Shown here piece by piece: positions 1-5,781 of a DNA stretch of 7,097 bases. How positions within the stretch are numbered: the first letter of the stretch is position 1; each line of letters starts with the position of its first letter. Source of the DNA: Acidimicrobiaceae bacterium (GTDB lineage Bacteria > Actinomycetota > Acidimicrobiia > Acidimicrobiales > Ilumatobacteraceae); the NCBI GenBank assembly GCA_947458565.1, contig CANGZK010000059.1, positions 1 to 7,097 of the forward strand. The letters are read 5' to 3'. A program made the translations under genes and the position numbers. Below the pieces are notes generated by a model. It was given only the letters and a program-made list of their open reading frames with translations. It was not told where the DNA came from and did no database searches.

Positions 1-297
1 AAAAATTTCATCTCGCGTTGGCTCACTGATGACACTCTGACAAAAGTGCAAGCTCTCAAACCAATTGCGGCAGAGGCTGGCATCACGATGGCGCAGATGG
101 CAATTGCGTGGGTGTTGCAAAACAAAAATATTGCATCAGCAATTGTTGGTGCCACTCGCCCAGATCAACTCGACGACAATGTGAAAGCCGCAAACATTGT
201 GCTTGAGCCTGCAATCTTGTCGGCAATCGACAAGGCACTTGAAGGAATAATCGTCAGCGATCCACGCTTGACCGTGTCGCCAAAAACTCGAATATAG
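1..297 (+). CDS. Aldo/keto reductase, C-terminal part only (5' end outside window)
   Basis: The reading frame is open from base 1 to the TAG at 295-297 and gives 98 residues, so the gene begins before the window; the internal GTG at 46 is not a real start. The visible part is the end of an aldo/keto reductase (NAD(P)H-dependent carbonyl or sugar reductase, cytosolic TIM barrel). Evidence is the AGITMAQMAIAWVLQ helix (visible residues 26-40), followed by SAIVGATRPDQLDDNVKAA (46-64). In this family the (S/G)ARPEQLxEN-type loop contacts the 2'-phosphate and adenine of NADPH (here R53, Q56, N60). The catalytic Asp-Tyr-Lys-His residues would lie upstream and cannot be checked, so the substrate is unknown. 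It converges on the acyl-CoA dehydrogenase gene with only 3 bp between stop codons. Confidence 0.88.
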   Translation, partial: KNFISRWLTDDTLTKVQALKPIAAEAGITMAQMAIAWVLQNKNIASAIVGATRPDQLDDNVKAANIVLEPAILSAIDKALEGIIVSDPRLTVSPKTRI

Positions 298-307
298 CCT
301 TTATTCG
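282..307 (-). terminator. Candidate intrinsic terminator of the acyl-CoA dehydrogenase gene
   Basis: Read on the minus strand, CGAATA (307-302), a 7-nt loop and TATTCG (294-289) form a 6-bp hairpin, followed after AG by TTTTT (286-282). The hairpin contains both convergent stop codons and the T-run lies in the last codons of the aldo/keto reductase gene. The stem is short and half A/T, so it would be a weak terminator. Confidence 0.4.
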
Positions 308-1593
308 CCCTTCATCGGCGGGCTCACTTCACCTTCGTAGCGAGCAATTTCTGCTCGACCAACAACGTGCCAGTGCACTTCGTCTGGTCCGTCGGCAAGA
401 CGCAAAGTTCGCTGACCTGCATACATGCGTGCCAGTGGTGTCCATTGAGAGACGCCTGCCCCACCAAAAACTTGAATTGCTTCATCAATGATCTTGCACA
501 CACGCTCTGGAACCATTGCTTTTACTGCGCTCACCCAAATGCGTGCCTCGGCATTGCCAAGGGTGTCCATGGCTTTTGCTGCACGCAACACCATTAGACG
601 CATTGCTTCAATCTCGATACGAGCCTTGGCAATTACTTCAGTGTTCTTTCCAAGTCGTGCAATTGGCTTTCCAAAAGCTTCACGGCTCAGCCCGCGCTGA
701 ATCATGAGTTCGAGCGCGCGCTCTGCTGCACCAATCGAGCGCATGCAGTGATGAATGCGTCCTGGTCCTAAACGCACTTGTGAAATCTCGAAACCACGAC
801 CTTCGCCCAGCAACATGTTGCTTGCTGGCACACGTACGTCGGTGAAACGTAAGTGCATGTGGCCGTGAGGCGCATCGTCTTCGCCAAAAACTTCCATATG
901 CCCAAGGATTTCGACTCCAGGGGTGTCCATCGGCACGAGTATTTGTGAATGCCTGCCGTGTGGCGGTCCATCTTGGCTTGTACGCAGCATGCAAATCAAT
1001 ATCTTGCAGCGTGGGTCACCCGCGCCAGAAATGTAAAACTTCTCACCGTTGATGAGCCACTCGTCGCCATCCTTCACTGCGCGACACTCAAGATTCTTGG
1101 CATCTGATGACGCAACGTCTGGTTCGGTCATCGCATATGCGGAACGGATTTCTCCGGCAAGCAACGGCTCAAGCCAACGCTTCTTTTGCTCTGGGGTGCC
1201 AACACGCTCCAACACTTCCATGTTGCCCGTGTCTGGCGCACTGCAGTTAAAGCACTCAGAGGCAATTGGATTCTTGCCCAATTCATTTGCAATGTATGCG
1301 TAATCAAGGTTTGACAAACCTTCGCCGGTCTCGGCATTTGGCAAAAAGAAGTTCCATAGACCAGCCTTCTTGGCTTTTGCTTTCACCGAATTCAGCAACT
1401 CAAGTTGACCTTCGCCATATTGCCAGCGATTAGACCGACCATCACCAAGCCGAAAATACTCAGCAGTGATCGGATCGATCTCGTTTTTGATAAATGTTTT
1501 GACGGCTTCAAACAATGGAACCGCTTTGGCCGACATGGCCAAGTTCATTGCGTCGTCTGTGGTTATTCCTGAGTGCATTCCGGGCTTTGGCAT
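301..1593 (-). CDS. Acyl-CoA dehydrogenase, ACAD10/ACAD11-like
   Basis: FAD flavoenzyme of 430 aa that would dehydrogenate an acyl-CoA at alpha-beta and pass electrons to ETF. The order of motifs is complete: N-terminal helical domain (about 20-150) with the ACAD10/11-typical FNCSAPDTGNMEVL (115-128); FAD/substrate strand domain with YAMTEPDVASSDA (153-165), INGEKFYISGAG (181-192); C-terminal helical domain with GEGRGFEISQVRLGPGRIHH (263-282), QVFGGAGVSQ (374-383) and LADGPDEVH (399-407). The catalytic Glu of medium-chain-type enzymes aligns with Asp401, as in ACAD10/11 relatives. Mammalian ACAD10/11 carry an extra N-terminal kinase-like (APH) domain that is absent here, and no such gene lies in the window. 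ATG at 1593 is chosen because a -10-like TAGCGT ends 6 nt upstream; ATG at 1578 is the alternative. The natural substrate cannot be read from the sequence. Confidence 0.93.
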   Translation of the reverse strand: MPKPGMHSGITTDDAMNLAMSAKAVPLFEAVKTFIKNEIDPITAEYFRLGDGRSNRWQYGEGQLELLNSVKAKAKKAGLWNFFLPNAETGEGLSNLDYAYIANELGKNPIASECFNCSAPDTGNMEVLERVGTPEQKKRWLEPLLAGEIRSAYAMTEPDVASSDAKNLECRAVKDGDEWLINGEKFYISGAGDPRCKILICMLRTSQDGPPHGRHSQILVPMDTPGVEILGHMEVFGEDDAPHGHMHLRFTDVRVPASNMLLGEGRGFEISQVRLGPGRIHHCMRSIGAAERALELMIQRGLSREAFGKPIARLGKNTEVIAKARIEIEAMRLMVLRAAKAMDTLGNAEARIWVSAVKAMVPERVCKIIDEAIQVFGGAGVSQWTPLARMYAGQRTLRLADGPDEVHWHVVGRAEIARYEGEVSPPMKGE

Positions 1594-1599
1594 AACCCC

Positions 1600-1626
1600 A
1601 CGCTACCCGTCTTGTCGATTTGTCGA
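1600..1626 (-). promoter_or_regulatory. Putative promoter of the acyl-CoA dehydrogenase gene (leaderless)
   Basis: On the minus strand TCGACA (1626-1621), one mismatch from TTGACA, is followed by a 15-nt spacer and TAGCGT (1605-1600), then 6 nt to the ATG at 1593. This places transcription start on or next to the start codon. No convincing Shine-Dalgarno is present; GGGG at 1599-1596 is too close to the ATG to act as one. The 15-nt spacer is shorter than ideal, so the -35 assignment is weak. Confidence 0.4.
1612..1626. repeat. Two tandem TTGTCGA copies upstream of the acyl-CoA dehydrogenase gene
   Basis: TTGTCGA occurs at 1612-1618 and 1620-1626, an 8-bp period. Read on the other strand, GTCGA (1627-1623) and TCGAC (1618-1614) also form a small inverted repeat with a 4-nt loop. 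The repeat covers the candidate -35 region, so it could be an operator for a regulator; at this length chance is also plausible. Confidence 0.3.
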
Positions 1627-1649
1627 CCTAGTCAGAGAGCCAAGCAGGT

Positions 1650-2078
1650 TTAAGATTCAGAAAGAATGACTAACGGAATCTCGCGCGATGTCTTTTCCTG
1701 ATATCCCGCGTATCCCTTAAACGCTCCTGCAACTACTGGCCACATGCGTGCGCGCTCTTGAGCGTTAGCCGTACGCGCAGTCATGATCTTGTGAGGTGCA
1801 CCTTTATATGACACCTGTACCTGTGGGGTCTCGAGCAAATTGAGATACCAAGCCGGGTGATGGTCATCGCCGCCGCGCGAAGCAACAATCACTATCTCAC
1901 CGTTTTCTTGTAACGGCGAAGTCAGCAAGCAACTACGTGGTTCACCACTCTTGCGGCCAATCGTTGTCAGCTCGAGCACAGGCATATTGAATGTTGTCCA
2001 ACCTGCTTTGCCACGTGTGACACCGAGAATCATCCGGTGTATCCCATTCATTGTTTTCAGCATTCGGTCACTAGGCAT
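1650..2078 (-). CDS. DDN-family (F420-type) nitroreductase-family oxidoreductase
   Basis: Small split-barrel protein of 142 aa related to mycobacterial deazaflavin-dependent nitroreductase (DDN). Members bind F420H2 and reduce quinones, nitroaromatics or other electrophiles; some bind other cofactors. Visible signatures are VLELTTIGRKSGEPRS (34-49, the GRKSG basic loop for the cofactor phosphate/tail), IVASRGGDDHHPAWYLNL (64-81) and GYAGYQEKTSREIP (122-135). The length is usual for the family. ATG at 2078 is preferred over the in-frame GTG at 2084 because GGAGG (2089-2085) lies 6 nt before the ATG but directly abuts the GTG. The start overlaps the end of the transporter gene by 8 bases (ATGCCTAG), so the two are likely translationally coupled and act on a shared compound. 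A 56-bp gap separates it from the acyl-CoA dehydrogenase gene downstream. Confidence 0.9.
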   Translation of the reverse strand: MPSDRMLKTMNGIHRMILGVTRGKAGWTTFNMPVLELTTIGRKSGEPRSCLLTSPLQENGEIVIVASRGGDDHHPAWYLNLLETPQVQVSYKGAPHKIMTARTANAQERARMWPVVAGAFKGYAGYQEKTSREIPLVILSES

Positions 2079-3348
2079 GAGCACCCTCCATCACATATTT
2101 TGGTTTAAATAATAGGGCGAAAACGATGCCACCAAGAATGATGCATGCTGACGACACAAACAGAGGCTGACTCGAGGTGATGCCGGTGGTGATATACCCA
2201 ACCAATATTGATGCTGGCACTTGAGCAAGGCTCGACACGCTCGAGTAAATACCCATTGCCTGACCTTGCTGACCCATCTCGGCAGATCGACTGATCAAAC
2301 TCGACATGTTGGCCATCGTTAAACCATTAAACAACGTAAAGAATGGGATGACGAGATACAAATACGACGACGATGACGTCGGAATTATGAAGTACACCGA
2401 CATCATGGCGCCGAGACCAAACATGCTGAACCGAAGCACTTTCCAGTCAGCCAATTTCTTTGCGACTTTGCCTACAACTACTGCTTGCGACACAGCAATG
2501 AATAGTCCAACGATCGCAAAGTAGTCGCCAATTTTTGCAGAAGAGAAATTGAAGTTGTTGCGAAGGTATACCCCAAAGAATGTAGTAAAGAATGTAAACC
2601 CTGCACTGAACAAAAATCCTGCGGTGAGCACAATGCGCAGTCGATCTGACTTAAAACCAACGATCACGTTGCTGACTGCCTGGCTTGCTTTGATGCGGCC
2701 ACCATGGAACTTTTCCTTCAACGTTTCTGGAAACATCGTCATGATGCTTGCGCAGTTAGCGAGCGACAGGATTGCTGCAAACCAAAACGGTGTAGTGGCA
2801 CCAAACCAACTTGGGGTGTGAAACAAACCATAAAAACTTGTGTCGGGAGTGCTGAGACGCCCACCAAGATACGGGCCGATGATAAACCCAAGTCCGAATG
2901 CGGCACCAAGCATGCCAAAATTCTTCGCTCTATTTTCGTGAGTGCTTACGTCACCAATTGCTGCTTGCGCGACTGCCAAGTTTCCGCCAGTAACACCATC
3001 GAGTGCGCGTGCTGCAAATAACAGTGGAATATTTGCAGTACTGATACCGATCGCAAACAACGCGTAGCCAATAGCGGTACCAAAAATAGAGAATGCGAGA
3101 ACCGGCTTACGCCCATGTCGATCCGACAACTGCCCAAGAATCGGCGCAGCAATAAAAATACAAAACGGAAATATCGCTTGTAGCCAGCCAAGCATGATCA
3201 AACCCTGGGTAAATGACCAAGCTTCAGGGGTTACGCGAAATGGTGAACCGGGGCTGATTAACAGTGGGAATACAGGAATCAAAATTCCAAATCCGAGCAT
3301 GTCTACGAAAATTGTTAGGAAAATAGCCACCATCGGGTTTTTGCGCAC
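2071..3348 (-). CDS. MFS transporter, TetA-like drug:H+ antiporter (DHA1) family
   Basis: Inner-membrane transporter of 425 aa with about twelve hydrophobic segments (roughly 7-29, 48-71, 83-102, 107-126, 146-165, 187-206, 239-263, 274-293, 305-322, 328-350, 367-388, 396-414). It carries MFS motif A GQLSDRHGRKP (72-82) after TM2, a motif-B-like RALDGVTGGN (114-123) and motif C GAAFGLGFIIGPYLGG (148-163), the last being the antiporter signature. TM1 has VDMLGFGILIPVFP (15-28), whose Asp16 corresponds to the conserved TM1 Asp of TetA-type pumps. The family exports drugs or metabolites against protons; the substrate is unknown. GTG at 3348 is the furthest possible start (a stop lies upstream at 3363-3361) and has TACTGT 6 nt before it; ATG 3333 is a possible alternative. 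It heads an operon with the overlapping DDN-family gene and is divergent from the SDR gene. Confidence 0.92.
   Translation of the reverse strand: MRKNPMVAIFLTIFVDMLGFGILIPVFPLLISPGSPFRVTPEAWSFTQGLIMLGWLQAIFPFCIFIAAPILGQLSDRHGRKPVLAFSIFGTAIGYALFAIGISTANIPLLFAARALDGVTGGNLAVAQAAIGDVSTHENRAKNFGMLGAAFGLGFIIGPYLGGRLSTPDTSFYGLFHTPSWFGATTPFWFAAILSLANCASIMTMFPETLKEKFHGGRIKASQAVSNVIVGFKSDRLRIVLTAGFLFSAGFTFFTTFFGVYLRNNFNFSSAKIGDYFAIVGLFIAVSQAVVVGKVAKKLADWKVLRFSMFGLGAMMSVYFIIPTSSSSYLYLVIPFFTLFNGLTMANMSSLISRSAEMGQQGQAMGIYSSVSSLAQVPASILVGYITTGITSSQPLFVSSACIILGGIVFALLFKPKYVMEGAHA
2085..2089 (-). promoter_or_regulatory. Shine-Dalgarno site that decides the DDN-family start
   Basis: GGAGG on the minus strand lies inside the final codons of the transporter gene, 6 nt before ATG 2078. 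It is the clearest ribosome binding site in the window and argues that the start is the second possible start codon, not GTG 2084. Confidence 0.75.
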
Positions 3349-3351
3349 CCG

Positions 3352-3378
3352 TTGACAGTACTACTCACCATCTACAGT
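3352..3378 (+). promoter_or_regulatory. Putative promoter of the SDR gene (leaderless)
   Basis: TTGACA (3352-3357) matches the -35 consensus exactly and is followed by a 15-nt spacer and TACAGT (3373-3378), then 7 nt to the ATG at 3386. The spacing puts transcription start at the ATG. The spacer is short, so either hexamer may be fortuitous. It overlaps the transporter promoter on the other strand. Confidence 0.42.
3355..3360 (-). promoter_or_regulatory. Putative -10 box of the transporter/DDN operon (leaderless)
   Basis: TACTGT on the minus strand ends 6 nt before the GTG at 3348, the spacing expected if transcription begins at the start codon. No Shine-Dalgarno stands at a usable distance, since GGTGAG is 15 nt away. 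No -35 was recognised. The box overlaps the TTGACA that may serve the divergent SDR gene. Confidence 0.4.
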
Positions 3379-3385
3379 GGCTCGG

Positions 3386-4159
3386 ATGAAAGATATCTTC
3401 TCGCTTAATGGTCGTGTAGCACTCGTAACTGGTGGATCGCGTGGCATTGGAGCCATGATCGTCCAAGGATTTTTAGAGCACGGTTGCTCGCGTGTCTATA
3501 TAACTGCTCGTAAAGCTGCACAATGTGATGCCGCGGCAAAGAATCTGAGCATGTATGGCGAATGCATCTCGATCCCAGGAGACATCTCGACCCAGGCAGG
3601 CGTTGAGGCTCTCGCTGCTGAAATAGCAAAACGTGAAGAGACGCTTGACATTCTTGTCAACAACGCTGGTGCTGCATGGGGTGCAAAGTTCGATGAGTTT
3701 CCAGAAAGTGGCTGGGACAAAACAGTCGATCTCAACCTCAAGACGCCCTTCTTTTTGACCCAGGCGCTCGCACCACAACTACGCGCTGCTGCTGCAAAGA
3801 ATGGCCATCTTGCAAAGGTCATCAACATTGCGTCAATTGATGGCATCTCTACCAACATGGAAGAGACATACCCATATGCAGGTAGCAAAGCTGGCCTCAT
3901 TCATATGACGAAGCGCATGGCATTGCGCCTCATTAAAGATGGAATCGGCGTCACCGCAATTGCGCCAGGTGCTTTTGCTTCCGACATGAATAAGGTCGCA
4001 CGCGACCATGGCGATGCGATCGCAGCGGCAATTCCATCTGGTCGCATTGGCACTCCAGAAGACATGGCTGGTGCCGCAATTTATTTGGCATCTCGTGCCG
4101 GCGATTACGTCGTTGGCTCAACCGTCGTTGTAGACGGTGGCGTCACCTACGCACGATAA
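3386..4159 (+). CDS. Short-chain dehydrogenase/reductase, RhlG-like
   Basis: Cytosolic classical SDR of 257 aa that would reduce a ketone or beta-ketoacyl group. It has the Rossmann motif TGGSRGIG (15-22), NNAG (92-95), and the catalytic tetrad Asn117, Ser150, Tyr164, Lys168 (YAGSK). R19 in the glycine loop and R42 after the second strand favour NADPH. The N terminus IFSLNGRVALVTGGSRGIG and the segments DILVNNAG, SGWDK and YPYAGSK closely recall RhlG of Pseudomonas, an NADPH-dependent beta-ketoacyl reductase first linked to rhamnolipids; the same substrate here is not implied. ATG 3386 is chosen over the in-frame GTG 3377 because the resulting N terminus has RhlG length and a TACAGT box lies 7 nt upstream. 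The gene is divergent from the transporter and stands alone on its strand, so co-regulation with the pump operon is possible. It ends 4 bp from the engB stop. Confidence 0.92.
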   Translation: MKDIFSLNGRVALVTGGSRGIGAMIVQGFLEHGCSRVYITARKAAQCDAAAKNLSMYGECISIPGDISTQAGVEALAAEIAKREETLDILVNNAGAAWGAKFDEFPESGWDKTVDLNLKTPFFLTQALAPQLRAAAAKNGHLAKVINIASIDGISTNMEETYPYAGSKAGLIHMTKRMALRLIKDGIGVTAIAPGAFASDMNKVARDHGDAIAAAIPSGRIGTPEDMAGAAIYLASRAGDYVVGSTVVVDGGVTYAR

Positions 4160-4175
4160 CTAGTTAGCGCTTTTT
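4154..4175 (+). terminator. Weak candidate terminator after the SDR gene
   Basis: The perfect palindrome TAACTAGTTA (4157-4166) contains the SDR stop codon and, on the other strand, the engB stop codon. With flanking CG (4154-4155) and CG (4168-4169) around one A/G mismatch it can form a small hairpin, followed by C and TTTTT (4171-4175). The stem is weak, so termination here is only a possibility. Confidence 0.25.
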
Positions 4176-4769
4176 ATTGGCGTTCTTTACGTTTAGATAG
4201 TTGCCCACCGAGGCGCGCAACTTAACGATGCCGATGCCAGTTGTTGCACTCACCCAAACAATGTCATCTTGAGTAAGACCACATCCACGAGCTAGATCGC
4301 GCTTGCGAGTTTCAAGTTGCGATGGTTTCACTTTGTCGAGCTTTGTAGCAACCACCGTAAATGGAATTCCATTTTCTTCAAGTTCGCCCAACACCTGTTG
4401 GTCCAATTCGGTGGGCCCAATTACTCCATCAACTAATGCAAAGACCATCACCAGAGACTCACGGTCGAGCAAGTAATTAGTGATCATGCTCTGCCAACGC
4501 TTGCGCACATTTCCAGGCGCTGCGGCATATCCGTAACCCGGCAAGTCAACAACTGTTCCGCCATCTGGCGTTTCAAACAAATTGATCAACTGTGTGCGAC
4601 CAGGTGTATTGGAAACCCGTGCAAGTTGTTTGCGATTTGCAAGTGCGTTGATCAGTGATGACTTGCCCACGTTTGATCTACCAACTACCGCAACTTCTAT
4701 CGGTGATTCAGGCAAGTCACGAATGTTGACAGCCGAAGTTACAAACTCAAGTTGCAGGGGCCCAGACAC
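4164..4769 (-). CDS. engB: Ribosome biogenesis GTPase EngB/YsxC (YihA)
   Basis: TrmE-Era-EngA-EngB-type GTPase of 201 aa, the normal length, needed for late assembly of the 50S subunit in bacteria that carry it. All G motifs are present: G1 GRSNVGKSS (30-38), G2 Thr59 in TPGRTQ (55-60), G3 DLPGYGYA (75-82), G4 TKLD (142-145) and G5 SATTG (174-178). FVTSA near the N terminus and the VRKRWQ segment (88-93) are also family-typical. GTG 4769 is the only usable start because the frame is closed at 4793-4791; TACACT lies 7 nt upstream and no Shine-Dalgarno is visible. It follows the pirin-family gene by 36 bp on the same strand, so it may be read both from its own promoter and from the upstream operon. 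The C-terminal tail KNANKKR is basic. Confidence 0.95.
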   Translation of the reverse strand: MSGPLQLEFVTSAVNIRDLPESPIEVAVVGRSNVGKSSLINALANRKQLARVSNTPGRTQLINLFETPDGGTVVDLPGYGYAAAPGNVRKRWQSMITNYLLDRESLVMVFALVDGVIGPTELDQQVLGELEENGIPFTVVATKLDKVKPSQLETRKRDLARGCGLTQDDIVWVSATTGIGIVKLRASVGNYLNVKNANKKR

Positions 4770-4776
4770 GTAGTTG

Positions 4777-4782
4777 AGTGTA
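4777..4782 (-). promoter_or_regulatory. Putative -10 box of engB (leaderless)
   Basis: TACACT on the minus strand is followed by 7 nt and the GTG start at 4769. It sits in the 36-bp gap after the pirin gene, which shows no Shine-Dalgarno for engB. No -35 hexamer was recognised. Confidence 0.38.
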
Positions 4783-4805
4783 ATGATTCTTTAAAACAAT
4801 AATTC

Positions 4806-5756
4806 TTAACGCCTAAACGGACGAAGTCCGTTGGCGGGAACAGTTCCGAAAAGACCACGCTGGAAATCATTAACCGCTTGTTGTAGTTCGTCTCTTGTGT
4901 TCATAACAAACGGTCCGTGCTGAGCAACTGGTTCGCGTATTGGCTGACCACCGAGCAATATCACATCAAGTGCTTCGTGGGCCGATGCACGCAGCGTGAT
5001 TGAGTCGCCATCAACGAATACCGCCAGTTGGCCAAGTTTGATCTGGTGTGCATCATCCCCAACAGTTCCGCTTCCCGACAACACGTAAGCGAGTGCGTTA
5101 TACGACGAGTCCCACGGCAATGTCATCTGTGCTCCGGCACTGAGCGTTGCGTGTGCGACCACAATTGGTGTTTGTGTTGACCCGGGTCCGTGATGACCAC
5201 CAAGATCTCCGGCGATGAGACGCACGAGTGCGCCACCGTCTTCGGATGACAACAAGACCACCTGATCGCCTTCCAAGTTCTGGTAAGCGGGCGAAATCAT
5301 TTTCAGTTTTGAAGGCAAATTGACCCACAACTGAATTCCATGGAACAAACCGCCTCGAATGACCAAGTCTTCTGGTGGAGTTTCAATATGCAAGATTCCG
5401 CTACCGGCTGTCATCCATTGCGTGCCACCGTTTGCAATGATTCCACCACCGCCGTGACTGTCTTGGTGCACGAATGTGCCGTCCATTAAATACGTAACAG
5501 TTTCAAAGCCACGATGCGGATGCCAATCGGTACCTCGTGGTTCGAGCGGAGCATAATTAATCTCGCCCATTTGATCCATCATGATGAAGGGATCAAGATC
5601 GACCGTCGAAACGCCTGCGAAAGCGCGGCGCACTGGAAAACCTTCACCCTCGAAACCACCTGGTGCGGTTGTGATCGAACGCACCGAACGAGGGCGCTTT
5701 GACAACGCCGCACTAATTCTTGGAAGCGTCAGTGTGTCTGCAGTTACTGCTGGCAT
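4806..5756 (-). CDS. Pirin-family protein
   Basis: Bicupin of 316 aa. The N-terminal cupin has the pirin metal site: DWHPHRGFETVTYL (77-90) supplies His79 and His81, and QWMTAGSGILHIE (113-125) supplies His123 and Glu125, matching His56, His58, His101 and Glu103 of human pirin. LFHGIQLWVNLP (137-148) is the conserved segment after it. The C-terminal cupin (about 200-270) is more divergent. Bacterial pirins include iron-dependent quercetin 2,3-dioxygenases and proteins that bind partners such as pyruvate dehydrogenase E1; which applies here is unknown. The longer reading frame from 5825 would overlap the aminotransferase gene by 44 bp with a non-family N terminus, so ATG 5756 is preferred; an AGAAAG site stands 8 nt upstream. 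It lies 25 bp after the aminotransferase gene and is probably cotranscribed with it. Confidence 0.92.
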   Translation of the reverse strand: MPAVTADTLTLPRISAALSKRPRSVRSITTAPGGFEGEGFPVRRAFAGVSTVDLDPFIMMDQMGEINYAPLEPRGTDWHPHRGFETVTYLMDGTFVHQDSHGGGGIIANGGTQWMTAGSGILHIETPPEDLVIRGGLFHGIQLWVNLPSKLKMISPAYQNLEGDQVVLLSSEDGGALVRLIAGDLGGHHGPGSTQTPIVVAHATLSAGAQMTLPWDSSYNALAYVLSGSGTVGDDAHQIKLGQLAVFVDGDSITLRASAHEALDVILLGGQPIREPVAQHGPFVMNTRDELQQAVNDFQRGLFGTVPANGLRPFRR

Positions 5757-5764
5757 AAAGGATT

Positions 5765-5770
5765 CTTTCT
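5765..5770 (-). promoter_or_regulatory. Ribosome binding site of the pirin-family gene
   Basis: AGAAAG on the minus strand stands 8 nt before ATG 5756, within the 25-bp gap after the aminotransferase stop. It is a partial Shine-Dalgarno match, but it supports this start over the overlapping upstream one at 5825. Confidence 0.45.
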
Positions 5771-5781
5771 CGGCGGGGGAT

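Noticed and set aside
46..297. Treating GTG 46 as the start of a small 83-aa protein
   Set aside because: The frame is open to the window edge and upstream residues continue the aldo/keto reductase fold, so this is a truncated larger gene.
680..994. 104-codon open frame on the minus strand inside the acyl-CoA dehydrogenase gene
   Set aside because: Same strand, other frame, fully inside a conserved enzyme; rich in Arg, His and Ser as expected of an out-of-frame read.
1594..1649. Rho-independent terminator after the DDN-family gene
   Set aside because: No hairpin followed by a T-run is visible on the minus strand here; only the small GTCGA/TCGAC repeat is present, with no T-run after it.
2079..2084. 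GTG 2084 as the start of the DDN-family gene
   Set aside because: The GGAGG site directly abuts it, leaving no spacer; ATG 2078 has a normal 6-nt spacer.
3496..3900. 134-codon open frame antisense to the SDR gene
   Set aside because: It lies wholly opposite a well-supported SDR gene, has no recognisable domain or ribosome binding site, and is best explained as a shadow of the codon pattern.
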